A stretch of 64,000 nucleotides of DNA from Algorimicrobium sediminis. GTDB lineage: Bacteria; Bacteroidota; Bacteroidia; Flavobacteriales; Flavobacteriaceae. Each line of letters opens with the position of its first letter. Within the stretch, counting starts at the first letter, position 1. Both the position numbers and the translations under genes were made by a program. Shown one piece after another: positions 42,626 to 51,119 of the stretch. The stretch covers positions 558,001 through 622,000 of the forward strand of contig NZ_JBHULS010000002.1 of the NCBI RefSeq assembly GCF_042684585.1, read 5' to 3'. The notes below the pieces were generated by a model. The model saw only the letters and a list, made by a program, of their open reading frames with translations, ran no database searches and was not told the origin of the DNA.

Positions 42626-43369
42626 GTGAAAAACAAGAAACTACAAATAACTAATTTAGAAACGCTACTACTAGCTCTGGAACAAGTAACAAGTCCAGAC
42701 GAAAAATTAGCGATTATACAGCATGTAAAATCCTGGCGCACCACCGACCCGGCTTTGGAGGGTGCATTATTATTTTTAGAAGATAATAATTGGGACATTG
42801 CCTTACTAAAAAGCACCTTATTGGATACTACCCAGCGTTTGGACACGGTTGTACAAAACAGACGCAAGCGTTTATGGCTGCAACCAGCTTTAAAATACGC
42901 GGCCATGCTTATTTTGCCTTTAGGTATTTTGGTTAGCTACTTTTTAGTGTCCGAAAACAACGCCATAAATGTGTATTATGTAGCAGAACCTGGTTTGCCC
43001 AACTTTATGGATAACTCCGGTGTAAATAAGTGGCGCGAGCCAATGTCTGCATTTAAAAATGCCGAATATACGTTGGCATTATCCCAGTTTAATGCCATGG
43101 CAGGAATAAAAGAAAACGATACGCTTTATTATTTTCAGGGGGTAACGCATTACGAAATTGAAAATTATGCCATAGCGCTTAATTTTTTTGACCGCTTGTT
43201 GGAAAAGCCTGAAAGTGTTTTTTATTCAGATGGACAATTTAGAAAAGGTTTTGCTTTGTATAATTTAGGTGAAAAAACAAAAGCTAAATCCCAGTTTAAT
43301 ACAATAGCGCTAGATGAAAATCACCCTTACCACAAGGAAGCTTCGGCCATACTTAAAAACGTTTTTTAG
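42626..43369 (+). CDS. Single-pass membrane TPR protein, candidate anti-sigma factor
   Basis: This 247-residue protein has a cytoplasmic helical region (1-90, ending in the basic RRKRLW), one membrane helix (about 91-108), and a C-terminal outside part with TPR-like repeats (FKNAEYTLALSQFNAMAG, then YYFQGVTHYEIENYAIALNFFDRLL, then QFRKGFALYNLGEKTKAKSQFNTIA). The start is a GTG at 42626. It lies directly after the sigma factor gene, and the membrane topology fits an anti-sigma factor, though I see no known anti-sigma motif (no ZAS cysteines). Its 3' end overlaps the CHAT gene by 17 bases. Function inferred from context only. Confidence 0.55.
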   Translation: MKNKKLQITNLETLLLALEQVTSPDEKLAIIQHVKSWRTTDPALEGALLFLEDNNWDIALLKSTLLDTTQRLDTVVQNRRKRLWLQPALKYAAMLILPLGILVSYFLVSENNAINVYYVAEPGLPNFMDNSGVNKWREPMSAFKNAEYTLALSQFNAMAGIKENDTLYYFQGVTHYEIENYAIALNFFDRLLEKPESVFYSDGQFRKGFALYNLGEKTKAKSQFNTIALDENHPYHKEASAILKNVF

Positions 43370-46058
43370 CCCATAAAATAATAACTAGCACAAGCAAAAA
43401 ACCTATAGCATAGCTGGGCAAACTATTTAGGTTGTTATACCATGCGGTGGTTAAAACAATAGGCGAATTAGCTCCCACTACATTAATACCGGCCCAATAC
43501 AACGGATTGCCGTGTCTGGGAATACTTGCGTTTAAGTGCGCTATTTTGGCCTTATTTAAGGCTTCAGATTTGGTCATGCCGCTTTCCATGTATTTAAAAA
43601 ATTGGCTAACAATTTGCAACGATATTTTTTCGTCAATATCCCAATTAGCTATTAGCATACTTTTTACACCAATAGCACGAAAAGCCCGTACCAAATTAAC
43701 ATTGCCTTCGCCACGGTCTCTAAAACCATTACCTGTTTGGCAGGCTGTTAGGATTAAAAAATCGGTTTTAGCCTCCAGGGTGTAAACGGTATCCATGTTT
43801 AAAAAATCGTCCTGTAAATAAACACCTTTGCTATTGGTGTTGGAATTACTTGTAGCAAAGCCGTGCGAGAATAAGGTGACTATTCTTGAGGTTTTAAGCG
43901 ATTTTTTAAAGTTTTCTAATGTGGCTTGCGTATTCGCAAATACCTCGCCTTTATAGCGTTTGGCAAGGTCCTTACTAACTTGTTTAGCTAAATTTAGTTC
44001 GGATTGTGTTTGGCCTTCAAAAGCAGGATTGTAAACTACAAAATCGGTTTCATAGTTGTGGTTTTGCTGCGTACTTAATTGTTTTATAGTGGCAGACATG
44101 GCATAGTTAAAAGCATATTTATGAACCAAATAGGGTAACTCTCTAAAATCTTCAGAGCTACTTTGGTTTGTAATAAGCATGTCAAAAGGTAGATTTTCTA
44201 GGTCTGAAAAGGGTACTATTTCAATTTCTGTAATGTTAGGCGGGAACAAATCTGCAATGGGTGCAAAAACTTCTTTATATAACTGAAACGAGTTATTTTT
44301 AAAAGTTTTTACATCGTGGTTTACCAAGGATTGATACAGGGTATCGGTTGGTTTAAACATCTTGAAAGTTGCAGAGGGTCCTGTGGTTTTTATTAAACGC
44401 AGGCTTACGGTATCTTTGGTTATTACTTTGGCATATAATTTTTCATTGCCATAGCTAACGTACGTGTAACTTAATTGCGCTTTGTTTGGAGGTAAGTTGG
44501 CCTGTATGGAATCTATAGGTTGTATTTGTAAGCTAGCATCTAAATTGTTTTGGGTTTGAAAGGCATAAAAGGCATCAATTTTTTTCTGAATGGCAGCTTG
44601 GTGTATGGCATCTTTTTCTTCACCTAAAAAAGAGGACACAAAATAGGTGTCTAAAGCGGTGCTTATAGCGTTCTTTTTTCTAATTAGTTCTTGACGCTGG
44701 GCTTTTTGCGACTTCGTTAAGGATAATGTTGTAAGTAAAGAGCTGTATTTTGTTTTTTCTTCGTACTCATGAGCTTTCAACAAATGAGCTTTATTTTGGG
44801 TGCGTAAGTATAAATTGGCATAATACTCAAATAAGTACTGATATGGATTTTGGTTGTAAATATTAAACGTAAAACTGGAGTTATCTTGTATTTGATCTAG
44901 CAGGTATTTATCCCAATTTTTTTCAAATAATAACAGGTTTTCTAGGTAATGCGCCTCCAACTTGGGGTTAATTTTATCTTGTCGTAACCCGTCTAACGTT
45001 ACTCGTATAGAACGCAAAATACTTAATATTCTAAAGTTATTGGCTGCAAACCCTTGGTTTACAAATTGGTCGTTAGCATAGCTGGCTTTGGCATTTTGCA
45101 GGTTATCCAAAGCCGTGTAATAATATTCGTTGGCGTAGTGTAAATAGGCTTGTAGCGTATGGTATCGGGGCAAATAATCGGCTTTGGGACCTATTAATTT
45201 ATTATATATGGCAACCCCTTCTTGAAAGCTAGAATTGACTTTTGCAACCATTTTATCTCGTGTTTCTATATTCAAACTATCTGGGTTTAATATGGTAAGG
45301 GTATTGTAAACATCGTCCATTTCAACGGCAGTCATTGCAATTATAGCCCGCGCTTTTTTTATGTTGTCATAGGGAAATCGTTTGTTAATAATTGTTTTAA
45401 GACTATCTGTATATAAGTGTTTGTAATTTTTGGGAGAGTGGGGGTGGTTGCGTAACGTAAAGCTATGGTTTTCGTAAATTTTATACACGTCTATAAGGTG
45501 GGCACTAGTTTTGTTTTGGTGGTAAATTTCTAGAGCTTTGGATGTGTTTTTGTAGGCTTCAGGGATATCAAATTTTATGTTGTAATAGTGTCCTAAATAG
45601 GTGTGGTACAGCGCTTCATAAATTTCCTCATTAGGCGCATGCAGCCTGTAGTAGTGTATAAATTTATTGCTGTGATGTAAGGCTAATGAGTGCAGGAACA
45701 AGAAAGCGTAGTTATCGGCCAAAAGGCGGTGCAATTTGGCATACGATAAATAATCTTGAGGCTTTTGCGCATCCAAAAACAGGAGTAAACTGTTTAAGGT
45801 TTTAATGGAAATATTATAGGTGCCTAAATCTGTATAAGCTTCTGCCAATCCTAATTGCGCTTGTACGTAAGTTTCTGCATTATTTTGCTGAAAAGCGGTG
45901 TTGGCAAGTTCTTGAAATAAAGGAATGGCTTTTTTTAGTTCTGAATATTCTAAATACGTGTAAGCCAAAGCTAGTTTCTCGTTAGAAACCGCCTGAAAAC
46001 TAATTAGTAAAAACAGAAAAACCAGTATTGTTCTCAAGATTAACAATTTGATTACCAA
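43353..46058 (-). CDS. Exported TPR-CHAT protein, caspase-like protease fold
   Basis: This 901-residue protein has a signal peptide (about 1-25), TPR-like repeats (about 30-440), a linker, a CHAT domain (about 590-865), and a C-terminal membrane helix (about 880-897) before a short basic tail. The caspase-type dyad is intact: H732 in LFSHGFA and C773 in TACQTGNG. The RAFRAIGVKSMLIANWDIDE segment and GMTKSEALNKAKIAHL are further CHAT marks. Topology puts the protease outside the cytoplasm, unlike most described CHAT effectors. The start is a TTG, at 46058 or at 46046/46037. It is convergent with the sigma and TPR genes, which suggests a shared pathway. Confidence 0.85.
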   Translation of the reverse strand: MVIKLLILRTILVFLFLLISFQAVSNEKLALAYTYLEYSELKKAIPLFQELANTAFQQNNAETYVQAQLGLAEAYTDLGTYNISIKTLNSLLLFLDAQKPQDYLSYAKLHRLLADNYAFLFLHSLALHHSNKFIHYYRLHAPNEEIYEALYHTYLGHYYNIKFDIPEAYKNTSKALEIYHQNKTSAHLIDVYKIYENHSFTLRNHPHSPKNYKHLYTDSLKTIINKRFPYDNIKKARAIIAMTAVEMDDVYNTLTILNPDSLNIETRDKMVAKVNSSFQEGVAIYNKLIGPKADYLPRYHTLQAYLHYANEYYYTALDNLQNAKASYANDQFVNQGFAANNFRILSILRSIRVTLDGLRQDKINPKLEAHYLENLLLFEKNWDKYLLDQIQDNSSFTFNIYNQNPYQYLFEYYANLYLRTQNKAHLLKAHEYEEKTKYSSLLTTLSLTKSQKAQRQELIRKKNAISTALDTYFVSSFLGEEKDAIHQAAIQKKIDAFYAFQTQNNLDASLQIQPIDSIQANLPPNKAQLSYTYVSYGNEKLYAKVITKDTVSLRLIKTTGPSATFKMFKPTDTLYQSLVNHDVKTFKNNSFQLYKEVFAPIADLFPPNITEIEIVPFSDLENLPFDMLITNQSSSEDFRELPYLVHKYAFNYAMSATIKQLSTQQNHNYETDFVVYNPAFEGQTQSELNLAKQVSKDLAKRYKGEVFANTQATLENFKKSLKTSRIVTLFSHGFATSNSNTNSKGVYLQDDFLNMDTVYTLEAKTDFLILTACQTGNGFRDRGEGNVNLVRAFRAIGVKSMLIANWDIDEKISLQIVSQFFKYMESGMTKSEALNKAKIAHLNASIPRHGNPLYWAGINVVGANSPIVLTTAWYNNLNSLPSYAIGFLLVLVIILWAKKRF

Positions 46059-46234
46059 AAAACTTAATAAAATAGTTTAAGTCGGAGAAATTGGTTATTT
46101 CTTACAAAATTCTTAAAAAAAAGTTAATAAATGCCAATTTAAGGCAATGAGTTTGGTTTTAAAACAAGTGTTTTCTGCAGCATTATTTTCCTTACCTACA
46201 AAGGTTTTTAGGTTTGCTTTCCTTTTCTTTAAAT

Positions 46235-46999
46235 TTAAAAATTACGTTCTTTTTGTAGTTGCTCGTAAGCCTTTTGTACCTGTCTAAATTTTTCTTCGGC
46301 ACCAGCTTGGTGTTCTTTACCTAAATGAATAACCCGATCCGGATGGTATTTTTTAGCCATTTTGCGGTAGGCTGCTTTTATGTCTGCTGGACTTGCGCTG
46401 GAATCAATTTCAAGAATTTTATAGGCGTTATCGCTGCTGTTATAAAACATGGCTTTTATACTTTCGTAATCTGCCAAACGGATACCTAAATAACCAGAAA
46501 TTGTATAAATTTGAGTTACTTCGGCATTTGTTACATAACCATCGGCTTTGGCAATACCAAACAGAAAATGTAGTAACTGCAAACGCGCGGGGTGGTCCAT
46601 CATTTGTCTAATTTGCAAGCACACTTGGCGTACAGGAATATTTTGTTTGTTAATGTTTTTAAACAACTGGAAGGCACGATTGGCGCGCTCTTTTCCGTAC
46701 ATATGTAAAAACTGTTGCCGCACAAAATCCAGTTCGCGTTGGTCCTGTTTGCCATCGGCTTTAATAACTATGGAGGCTAAAATGAGCAAACTAACTTCAA
46801 AATCGCCAGACCGTGTTTGTGGCGCACTTGCGCGAGTTCTATAAGTTCTGCCTTCTTGGCCTTGTCTAAAAACCGGTTCAAGGTCCTCTTTATCGGCTAA
46901 TTTATCAACCAACCCACCTAAAGCCAAACCAATAATAGCGCCAATTGGACCACCAAAGGACCAGCCTAAAGCGGCTCCTATCCATTTTGAAAAACTCAT
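46235..46999 (-). CDS. TerB-DnaJ protein (DjlA-like)
   Basis: This 254-residue protein has a glycine-rich N-terminal segment (8-30, ALGWSFGGPIGAIIGLALGG) that may insert in the membrane. A TerB-like helical domain follows (about 68-185, with ADGKQDQRELDFVRQ and KADGYVTNAE). The C-terminal J domain carries HPD at 219-221 (KKYHPDRV). This is the DjlA arrangement; it would recruit DnaK to membrane-associated clients. Monocistronic, with 199 bases upstream to the divergent bacilliredoxin gene. Confidence 0.85.
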   Translation of the reverse strand: MSFSKWIGAALGWSFGGPIGAIIGLALGGLVDKLADKEDLEPVFRQGQEGRTYRTRASAPQTRSGDFEVSLLILASIVIKADGKQDQRELDFVRQQFLHMYGKERANRAFQLFKNINKQNIPVRQVCLQIRQMMDHPARLQLLHFLFGIAKADGYVTNAEVTQIYTISGYLGIRLADYESIKAMFYNSSDNAYKILEIDSSASPADIKAAYRKMAKKYHPDRVIHLGKEHQAGAEEKFRQVQKAYEQLQKERNF

Positions 47000-47157
47000 G
47001 TCTTCTTCTTTTCTTTTAAGGGTATTTTAAATGTCGTGTAAGTTTTTGGTAATCTGAAGGTTGTATTTTGTGTCGTACAACCACGTTTCAAATTATAAAA
47101 TTTTGGTAAATATACTATTTGTTAGGATAAGGCGTAGGGCATTTGTGTCACAATTGG

Positions 47158-47165
47158 TATCTTTG
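47158..47165 (+). promoter_or_regulatory. Promoter -7 element before the bacilliredoxin gene
   Basis: TATCTTTG matches TAnnTTTG, 33 bases before the ATG at 47199. A TTG lies only 12 bases upstream, closer than usual, so the assignment is weak. Confidence 0.35.
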
Positions 47166-47198
47166 TAATTAAATTAATAAAAATTAAATACAAAACAT

Positions 47199-47609
47199 AT
47201 GTATCCAGCAGAATTAGTAAAGCCCATGCGCGAAGATTTAACCAATTTTGGTTTTGAAGAATTACACACTGCCGAAGCTGTAGATGCAGCTTTAGCAAAA
47301 GAAGGTACTACACTTGTGGTTGTAAACTCGGTTTGCGGTTGTGCCGCTGCCAATGCGCGTCCTGGTGCGCGAATGAGTTTGGATAACGAAAAAAAACCAG
47401 CAAATATTGTAACGGTTTTTGCCGGTGTAGATAAAGAAGCAGTTAACCAAGCGCGCCAGCATATGGTGCCTTTCCCGCCTAGCTCGCCTTGTATAGCCTT
47501 GTTTAAAGATGGTGAATTGGTACACATGTTGGAGCGTCATCATATAGAAGGACGTCCAGCAGAGGTTATTGCCGAAAACTTAAAAGATGCCTATAATGCC
47601 AACTGCTAA
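47199..47609 (+). CDS. Bacilliredoxin, BrxA/BrxB family (YphP/YqiW)
   Basis: This 136-residue thioredoxin-fold protein has the CGC active site, C46-G-C48, in VVNSVCGCAAANARPG, the family signature; FAGVDKEAVNQAR follows. A C-terminal Cys (C136) is present. Bacilliredoxins remove bacillithiol from S-bacillithiolated proteins, and members in Bacteroidota suggest use of bacillithiol or a similar thiol, though no bsh genes are in the window. Single gene with its own terminator. Confidence 0.9.
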   Translation: MYPAELVKPMREDLTNFGFEELHTAEAVDAALAKEGTTLVVVNSVCGCAAANARPGARMSLDNEKKPANIVTVFAGVDKEAVNQARQHMVPFPPSSPCIALFKDGELVHMLERHHIEGRPAEVIAENLKDAYNANC

Positions 47610-47631
47610 GTTTTAGTTTTTAAAAAACGTT

Positions 47632-47661
47632 AAAAACCACGCTTAAATCGTGGTTTTTTTT
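47632..47661 (+). terminator. Terminator of the bacilliredoxin gene
   Basis: AAAAACCACG at 47632-47641 pairs with 47649-47658 over a 7-base loop and runs into T residues. Confidence 0.85.
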
Positions 47662-47713
47662 GTGCTTGAAACAGTTTAAATTACTTTAGCCTTCTAAAAT
47701 ATATGTTTTTACA

Positions 47714-48454
47714 ATGGAAAAATTTGTTGCCTATATTCTAACCGGCGTTTATGCCATATTCTTTTTACTTACACTACTTATTTTTCACCCTATCCAGTGG
47801 CTTTGCTTTAATGTTTTTGGTTATCAAGCGCACAAAAAAAGTGTGGATTGGCTACAATTTTTTATTATGCGGTGTACCAATATTTTAGGCACCCGGTACA
47901 CCTTTACCAATAACTACAACATACCAACCAACCAGCCGTTAATAATAGTGGCTAATCACCAAAGTATGTACGATATTTCGCCCATAATGTGGTTTATGCG
48001 AAAACACCATACAAAATTTATTAGTAAACAGGAATTAGGTAAAGGCATACCAAGTGTATCTTACAACTTGCGGCATGGTGGATCGGTATTAATTGATAGA
48101 AAAAATCCGCGGCAATCCTTACCGGCTATCATGAATTTTGGTGCTTACATTGAAGCTACCAACCGGGCAGCCGTTATTTTTCCTGAAGGCACACGCAGTA
48201 AAAACGGAAGGCCTAAACCTTTTCAAACAAAAGGATTAGAGGTGTTATTCAAAAAAATTCCGTCGGCCATAATCGTGCCCCTAACAATTAACAATTCTTG
48301 GAAAATGTTAAAATACGGGAAATTTCCAATGGGAATAGGAAATCATATTAAATTAACCGTTCACGAACCTATAAAATTGGCTACCTTTGAAGGGGATAAA
48401 GCGGTACTTATTAAACAGCTAGAAACAACCATCTCTCAAGCTGTAGAACTTTAA
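47714..48454 (+). CDS. plsC: 1-acylglycerol-3-phosphate acyltransferase
   Basis: This 246-residue membrane-bound acyltransferase makes phosphatidic acid. It has an N-terminal helix (about 7-30), the NHQSMYD motif with H82 and D87 (HX4D), RKNPRQS near 115, the FPEGTRSKNG motif near 156-165, and IVPLTINNS near 186. It is 10 bases from the acyl-ACP desaturase gene, which would supply unsaturated acyl chains for the same phospholipids. Confidence 0.92.
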   Translation: MEKFVAYILTGVYAIFFLLTLLIFHPIQWLCFNVFGYQAHKKSVDWLQFFIMRCTNILGTRYTFTNNYNIPTNQPLIIVANHQSMYDISPIMWFMRKHHTKFISKQELGKGIPSVSYNLRHGGSVLIDRKNPRQSLPAIMNFGAYIEATNRAAVIFPEGTRSKNGRPKPFQTKGLEVLFKKIPSAIIVPLTINNSWKMLKYGKFPMGIGNHIKLTVHEPIKLATFEGDKAVLIKQLETTISQAVEL

Positions 48455-48464
48455 AAAACTTACT

Positions 48465-49454
48465 ATGTCTATAAAAAACGTTCGATTAGAAGTTATGCAA
48501 CATCTGGAAAAAGATGTAGACGAATTAATAAAAAAATACTTAATTCCTGTAGATACTATTTGGCAACCAACCGATTTTTTGCCAAACTCCGAAAGCGATA
48601 ATTTTTTGGAACAGGTAACAGAAATCCGTGAACTTTCAAAAGAATTGCCATACGATTTTTGGGTGGTATTAGTAGGCGACATGATTACCGAAGAAGCCTT
48701 ACCCACCTACGAGTCTTGGCTCATGGATGTAGAAGGGATAGACCAAGTAGGCAGAAATGCCTGGGGGAAGTGGGTGCGCCACTGGACCGCCGAGGAAAAC
48801 AGACATGGCGATGTGCTTAACAAATACTTGTACCTGTCTGGACGCGTTAATATGAAAGAAATTGAAATTACCACCCAACACCTAATAGCCGATGGGTTTG
48901 ATATTGGTACCGACCGCGACCCGTATAAAAACTTTCTATATACTAGTTTTCAGGAATTAGCAACTTATATTTCGCACAACCGAGTAGCTAAAATAGCCAA
49001 AGCCAAAGGAAATAAGCAACTGGCTAAAATGTGTAATATTATTTCTGGAGACGAAATGCGCCACCACCATGCTTACTGCGATTTTGTAGAACGCATTTTT
49101 GCTGTAGATCCCAACCAAATGATGCTAGCCTTCCAACACATGATGAAGCTAAAAATAACCATGCCGGCACATTTTTTAAGAGAATCTGGCCATAAAATAG
49201 GCACAGCATTCGAAGAGTTTTCCAACACAGCACAACGTATTGGCGTATACACATCGGCAGATTATGTGGCCATTTTAGAAAAATTATTGGTTCGGTGGGA
49301 AATTGATAAAATTACCAATTTGTCAGATGAAGCAGAAAAAGCAAGAGATTACCTCATGAAACTGCCCGGGCGCTTAACACGCTTGTCTGAACGCTTAAAA
49401 ATTCCAGATAATTCGTATCAGTTTAAATGGGTAGCCCCTGCCACTTTAAAATAA
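48465..49454 (+). CDS. Acyl-ACP desaturase (soluble diiron type)
   Basis: This 329-residue enzyme of the plant-type fatty acid desaturase 2 family inserts a cis double bond into acyl-ACP. The diiron ligand motifs are EENRHG at 110-115 and DEMRHH at 196-201; the first ligand is probably in ITEEAL near 76, and another Glu is E164 in FQELATY. It is soluble and needs reduced ferredoxin. The pairing with plsC fits control of membrane fluidity, sensible for a marine or cold-adapted bacterium. Confidence 0.9.
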   Translation: MSIKNVRLEVMQHLEKDVDELIKKYLIPVDTIWQPTDFLPNSESDNFLEQVTEIRELSKELPYDFWVVLVGDMITEEALPTYESWLMDVEGIDQVGRNAWGKWVRHWTAEENRHGDVLNKYLYLSGRVNMKEIEITTQHLIADGFDIGTDRDPYKNFLYTSFQELATYISHNRVAKIAKAKGNKQLAKMCNIISGDEMRHHHAYCDFVERIFAVDPNQMMLAFQHMMKLKITMPAHFLRESGHKIGTAFEEFSNTAQRIGVYTSADYVAILEKLLVRWEIDKITNLSDEAEKARDYLMKLPGRLTRLSERLKIPDNSYQFKWVAPATLK

Positions 49455-49473
49455 ATGTAAAGCCTAAAAAATT

Positions 49474-49511
49474 AAAAAATTCCTTTCAAATAGTATTGAA
49501 AGGAATTTTTT
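49474..49511 (+). terminator. Terminator of the plsC-desaturase unit
   Basis: AAAAATTCCTTTCAA (ending at 49489) pairs with TTGAAAGGAATTTTT from 49496, with a 6-base loop and a T-run. It lies 20 bases after the desaturase stop and 15 bases before the HD gene. Confidence 0.85.
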
Positions 49512-49525
49512 AATTTTAGACCATA

Positions 49526-50182
49526 ATGACAAAAAAAGACATACTAAAAAATACCGAATATTTTGTAAAAGAAACTTTAAGGGACGCCGAAGGCGGACAC
49601 GATTGGTTTCATGTAGAACGGGTTTATAAAAATGCGTTACACCTAGCAAAAACCGAGTTGGTAAACGATTTTGTGGTAGCGTTGGCTGCCTTGTTGCACG
49701 ATATTGCAGATAGTAAATTTCATGATGGTAATGACAATATTGGGCCAGAAAAGGCAAAGCAATTTTTATTAACGCAACAAGTGCCGTTGCCAGTTATTGC
49801 GCATGTAGTACAAATTATAAAACACATGTCGTATAGTTCGGGCTTGGACGGCAACAAAGCGTTTAACTCGGCAGAGCTACAGGTTGTTCAAGATGCAGAC
49901 AGACTGGATGCCTTGGGCGCTATTGGTATTGCTAGAGCGTTTAATTATGGTGGGTTTAAAAATAGGCCGCTGTACAATCCAGATATTAAGCCTAATTTGA
50001 ATATGGATAAAGCAGCTTACAGAGCATCTAGTGCACCAACAATAAATCATTTTTACGAAAAATTATTAAGGCTTAAAAATAGCATGAATACTGAAACGGG
50101 TAAAAAGATGGCTGCCCAGCGCCACCAGTTTATGGAAGCCTACTTGGAACAGTTTTATGCGGAATGGCATGGCCAACGCTAA
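49526..50182 (+). CDS. HD domain phosphohydrolase (YedJ-like)
   Basis: This 218-residue metal-dependent phosphohydrolase has HDWFHVERVYKNALHLA near 25-41, the HD pair in ALLHDIADSKFHDGN near 53-67, and QDADRLDALGAIGIARAF near 117. The order H..HD..D is complete, so it should be active. Members act on nucleotides or similar small phosphate compounds; the substrate is unknown. No partner gene is apparent. Confidence 0.85.
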   Translation: MTKKDILKNTEYFVKETLRDAEGGHDWFHVERVYKNALHLAKTELVNDFVVALAALLHDIADSKFHDGNDNIGPEKAKQFLLTQQVPLPVIAHVVQIIKHMSYSSGLDGNKAFNSAELQVVQDADRLDALGAIGIARAFNYGGFKNRPLYNPDIKPNLNMDKAAYRASSAPTINHFYEKLLRLKNSMNTETGKKMAAQRHQFMEAYLEQFYAEWHGQR

Positions 50183-50227
50183 TTTGTATGTAAAACTACG
50201 TTTGGCATTGCCCTACATTGGTGGTAT

Positions 50228-50259
50228 AAAAAAACCCTAAAAACTGGTGTTTTTAGGGT
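50228..50259 (-). terminator. Terminator of the crotonase gene
   Basis: ACCCTAAAAAC at 50234-50244 pairs with 50249-50259 over a 4-base loop. On the minus strand it is followed by TTTTTTTAT, while the + strand has no T-run, so it serves the leftward crotonase gene. Confidence 0.8.
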
Positions 50260-50285
50260 GTACAAGTTTGGTAATAACCGCATGT

Positions 50286-51068
50286 TTATTTGCCTGGAAA
50301 TTGGGCTTTGCGTTTTTCTAAAAAGGCACTTGTACCTTCTTTAAAATCCTCGGTTCCAAAACAATTTCCAAATTCTTCAATTTCCACATCGTATCCGTGA
50401 ACACCATCTTTAAAGTTGGCGTTTATGGCTCTAATTGCGCCTTTAATGGCAACGGAGGAGTTGCGCATAATTTTTCCAGCAATTTTTTCGGCAAGAGGCA
50501 TGAGTTCTTCGGCGCTGGTAACATGGTTAACCAGGCCGTAGGTTAAGGCGTCCTGCGCACTAATCATACCAGCCGTCATGACCATTTCCATGGCACGGCC
50601 TTTTCCTACAAGTTGCGGTAAGCGTTGTGTACCACCGTAACCAGGAATAACTCCTAACGATACCTCTGGAAGCCCCATTTTAGCATTATCGCTAGCTATT
50701 CGGAAGTGGCAAGCCATAGCCAATTCCAAACCGCCACCTAAGGCAAAGCCATTTATGGCAGCAATAACAGGTGTGCTTAAGTTTTCAACAAAATTAAATA
50801 GTATATCCTGACCTTTAGCGGCTAGTTGTTCGCCATGATATTCGTCAAAATCGGCAAACTCGGCTATGTCTGCACCGGCTACAAAAGCTTTGTCGCCACT
50901 ACCGGTTAATACAATAACTTTGGTGTCTGGATTGGTATTAGCGGCTTTAAAAGCATCGTGTAATTCCTGTATGGTTTCTTTGTTTAAAGCGTTTAATTTT
51001 TTGGGTCTGTTAATGGTTATGGTGGTTAAACCATTCTGCGTTTCTGAAAGAATATTTGTGTAGGACAT
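50286..51068 (-). CDS. Enoyl-CoA hydratase/isomerase family protein (crotonase)
   Basis: This 260-residue crotonase has the oxyanion-hole segments KAFVAGADIAEFAD near 65-78 and NGFALGGGLELAMACHFRIA near 104-123, and the acid-bearing GLPEVSLGVIPGYGGTQRLPQ near 131-151. The overall pattern is that of short-chain enoyl-CoA hydratase, but isomerases and other crotonases share it. No thiolase or dehydrogenase is adjacent, so the pathway (fatty acid or amino acid breakdown) is open. Confidence 0.88.
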   Translation of the reverse strand: MSYTNILSETQNGLTTITINRPKKLNALNKETIQELHDAFKAANTNPDTKVIVLTGSGDKAFVAGADIAEFADFDEYHGEQLAAKGQDILFNFVENLSTPVIAAINGFALGGGLELAMACHFRIASDNAKMGLPEVSLGVIPGYGGTQRLPQLVGKGRAMEMVMTAGMISAQDALTYGLVNHVTSAEELMPLAEKIAGKIMRNSSVAIKGAIRAINANFKDGVHGYDVEIEEFGNCFGTEDFKEGTSAFLEKRKAQFPGK

Positions 51069-51119
51069 AAATGATGTTTTTTAAAGGAAATAGCTGACAA
51101 TTTCAAGCCTTTCCAGTGA

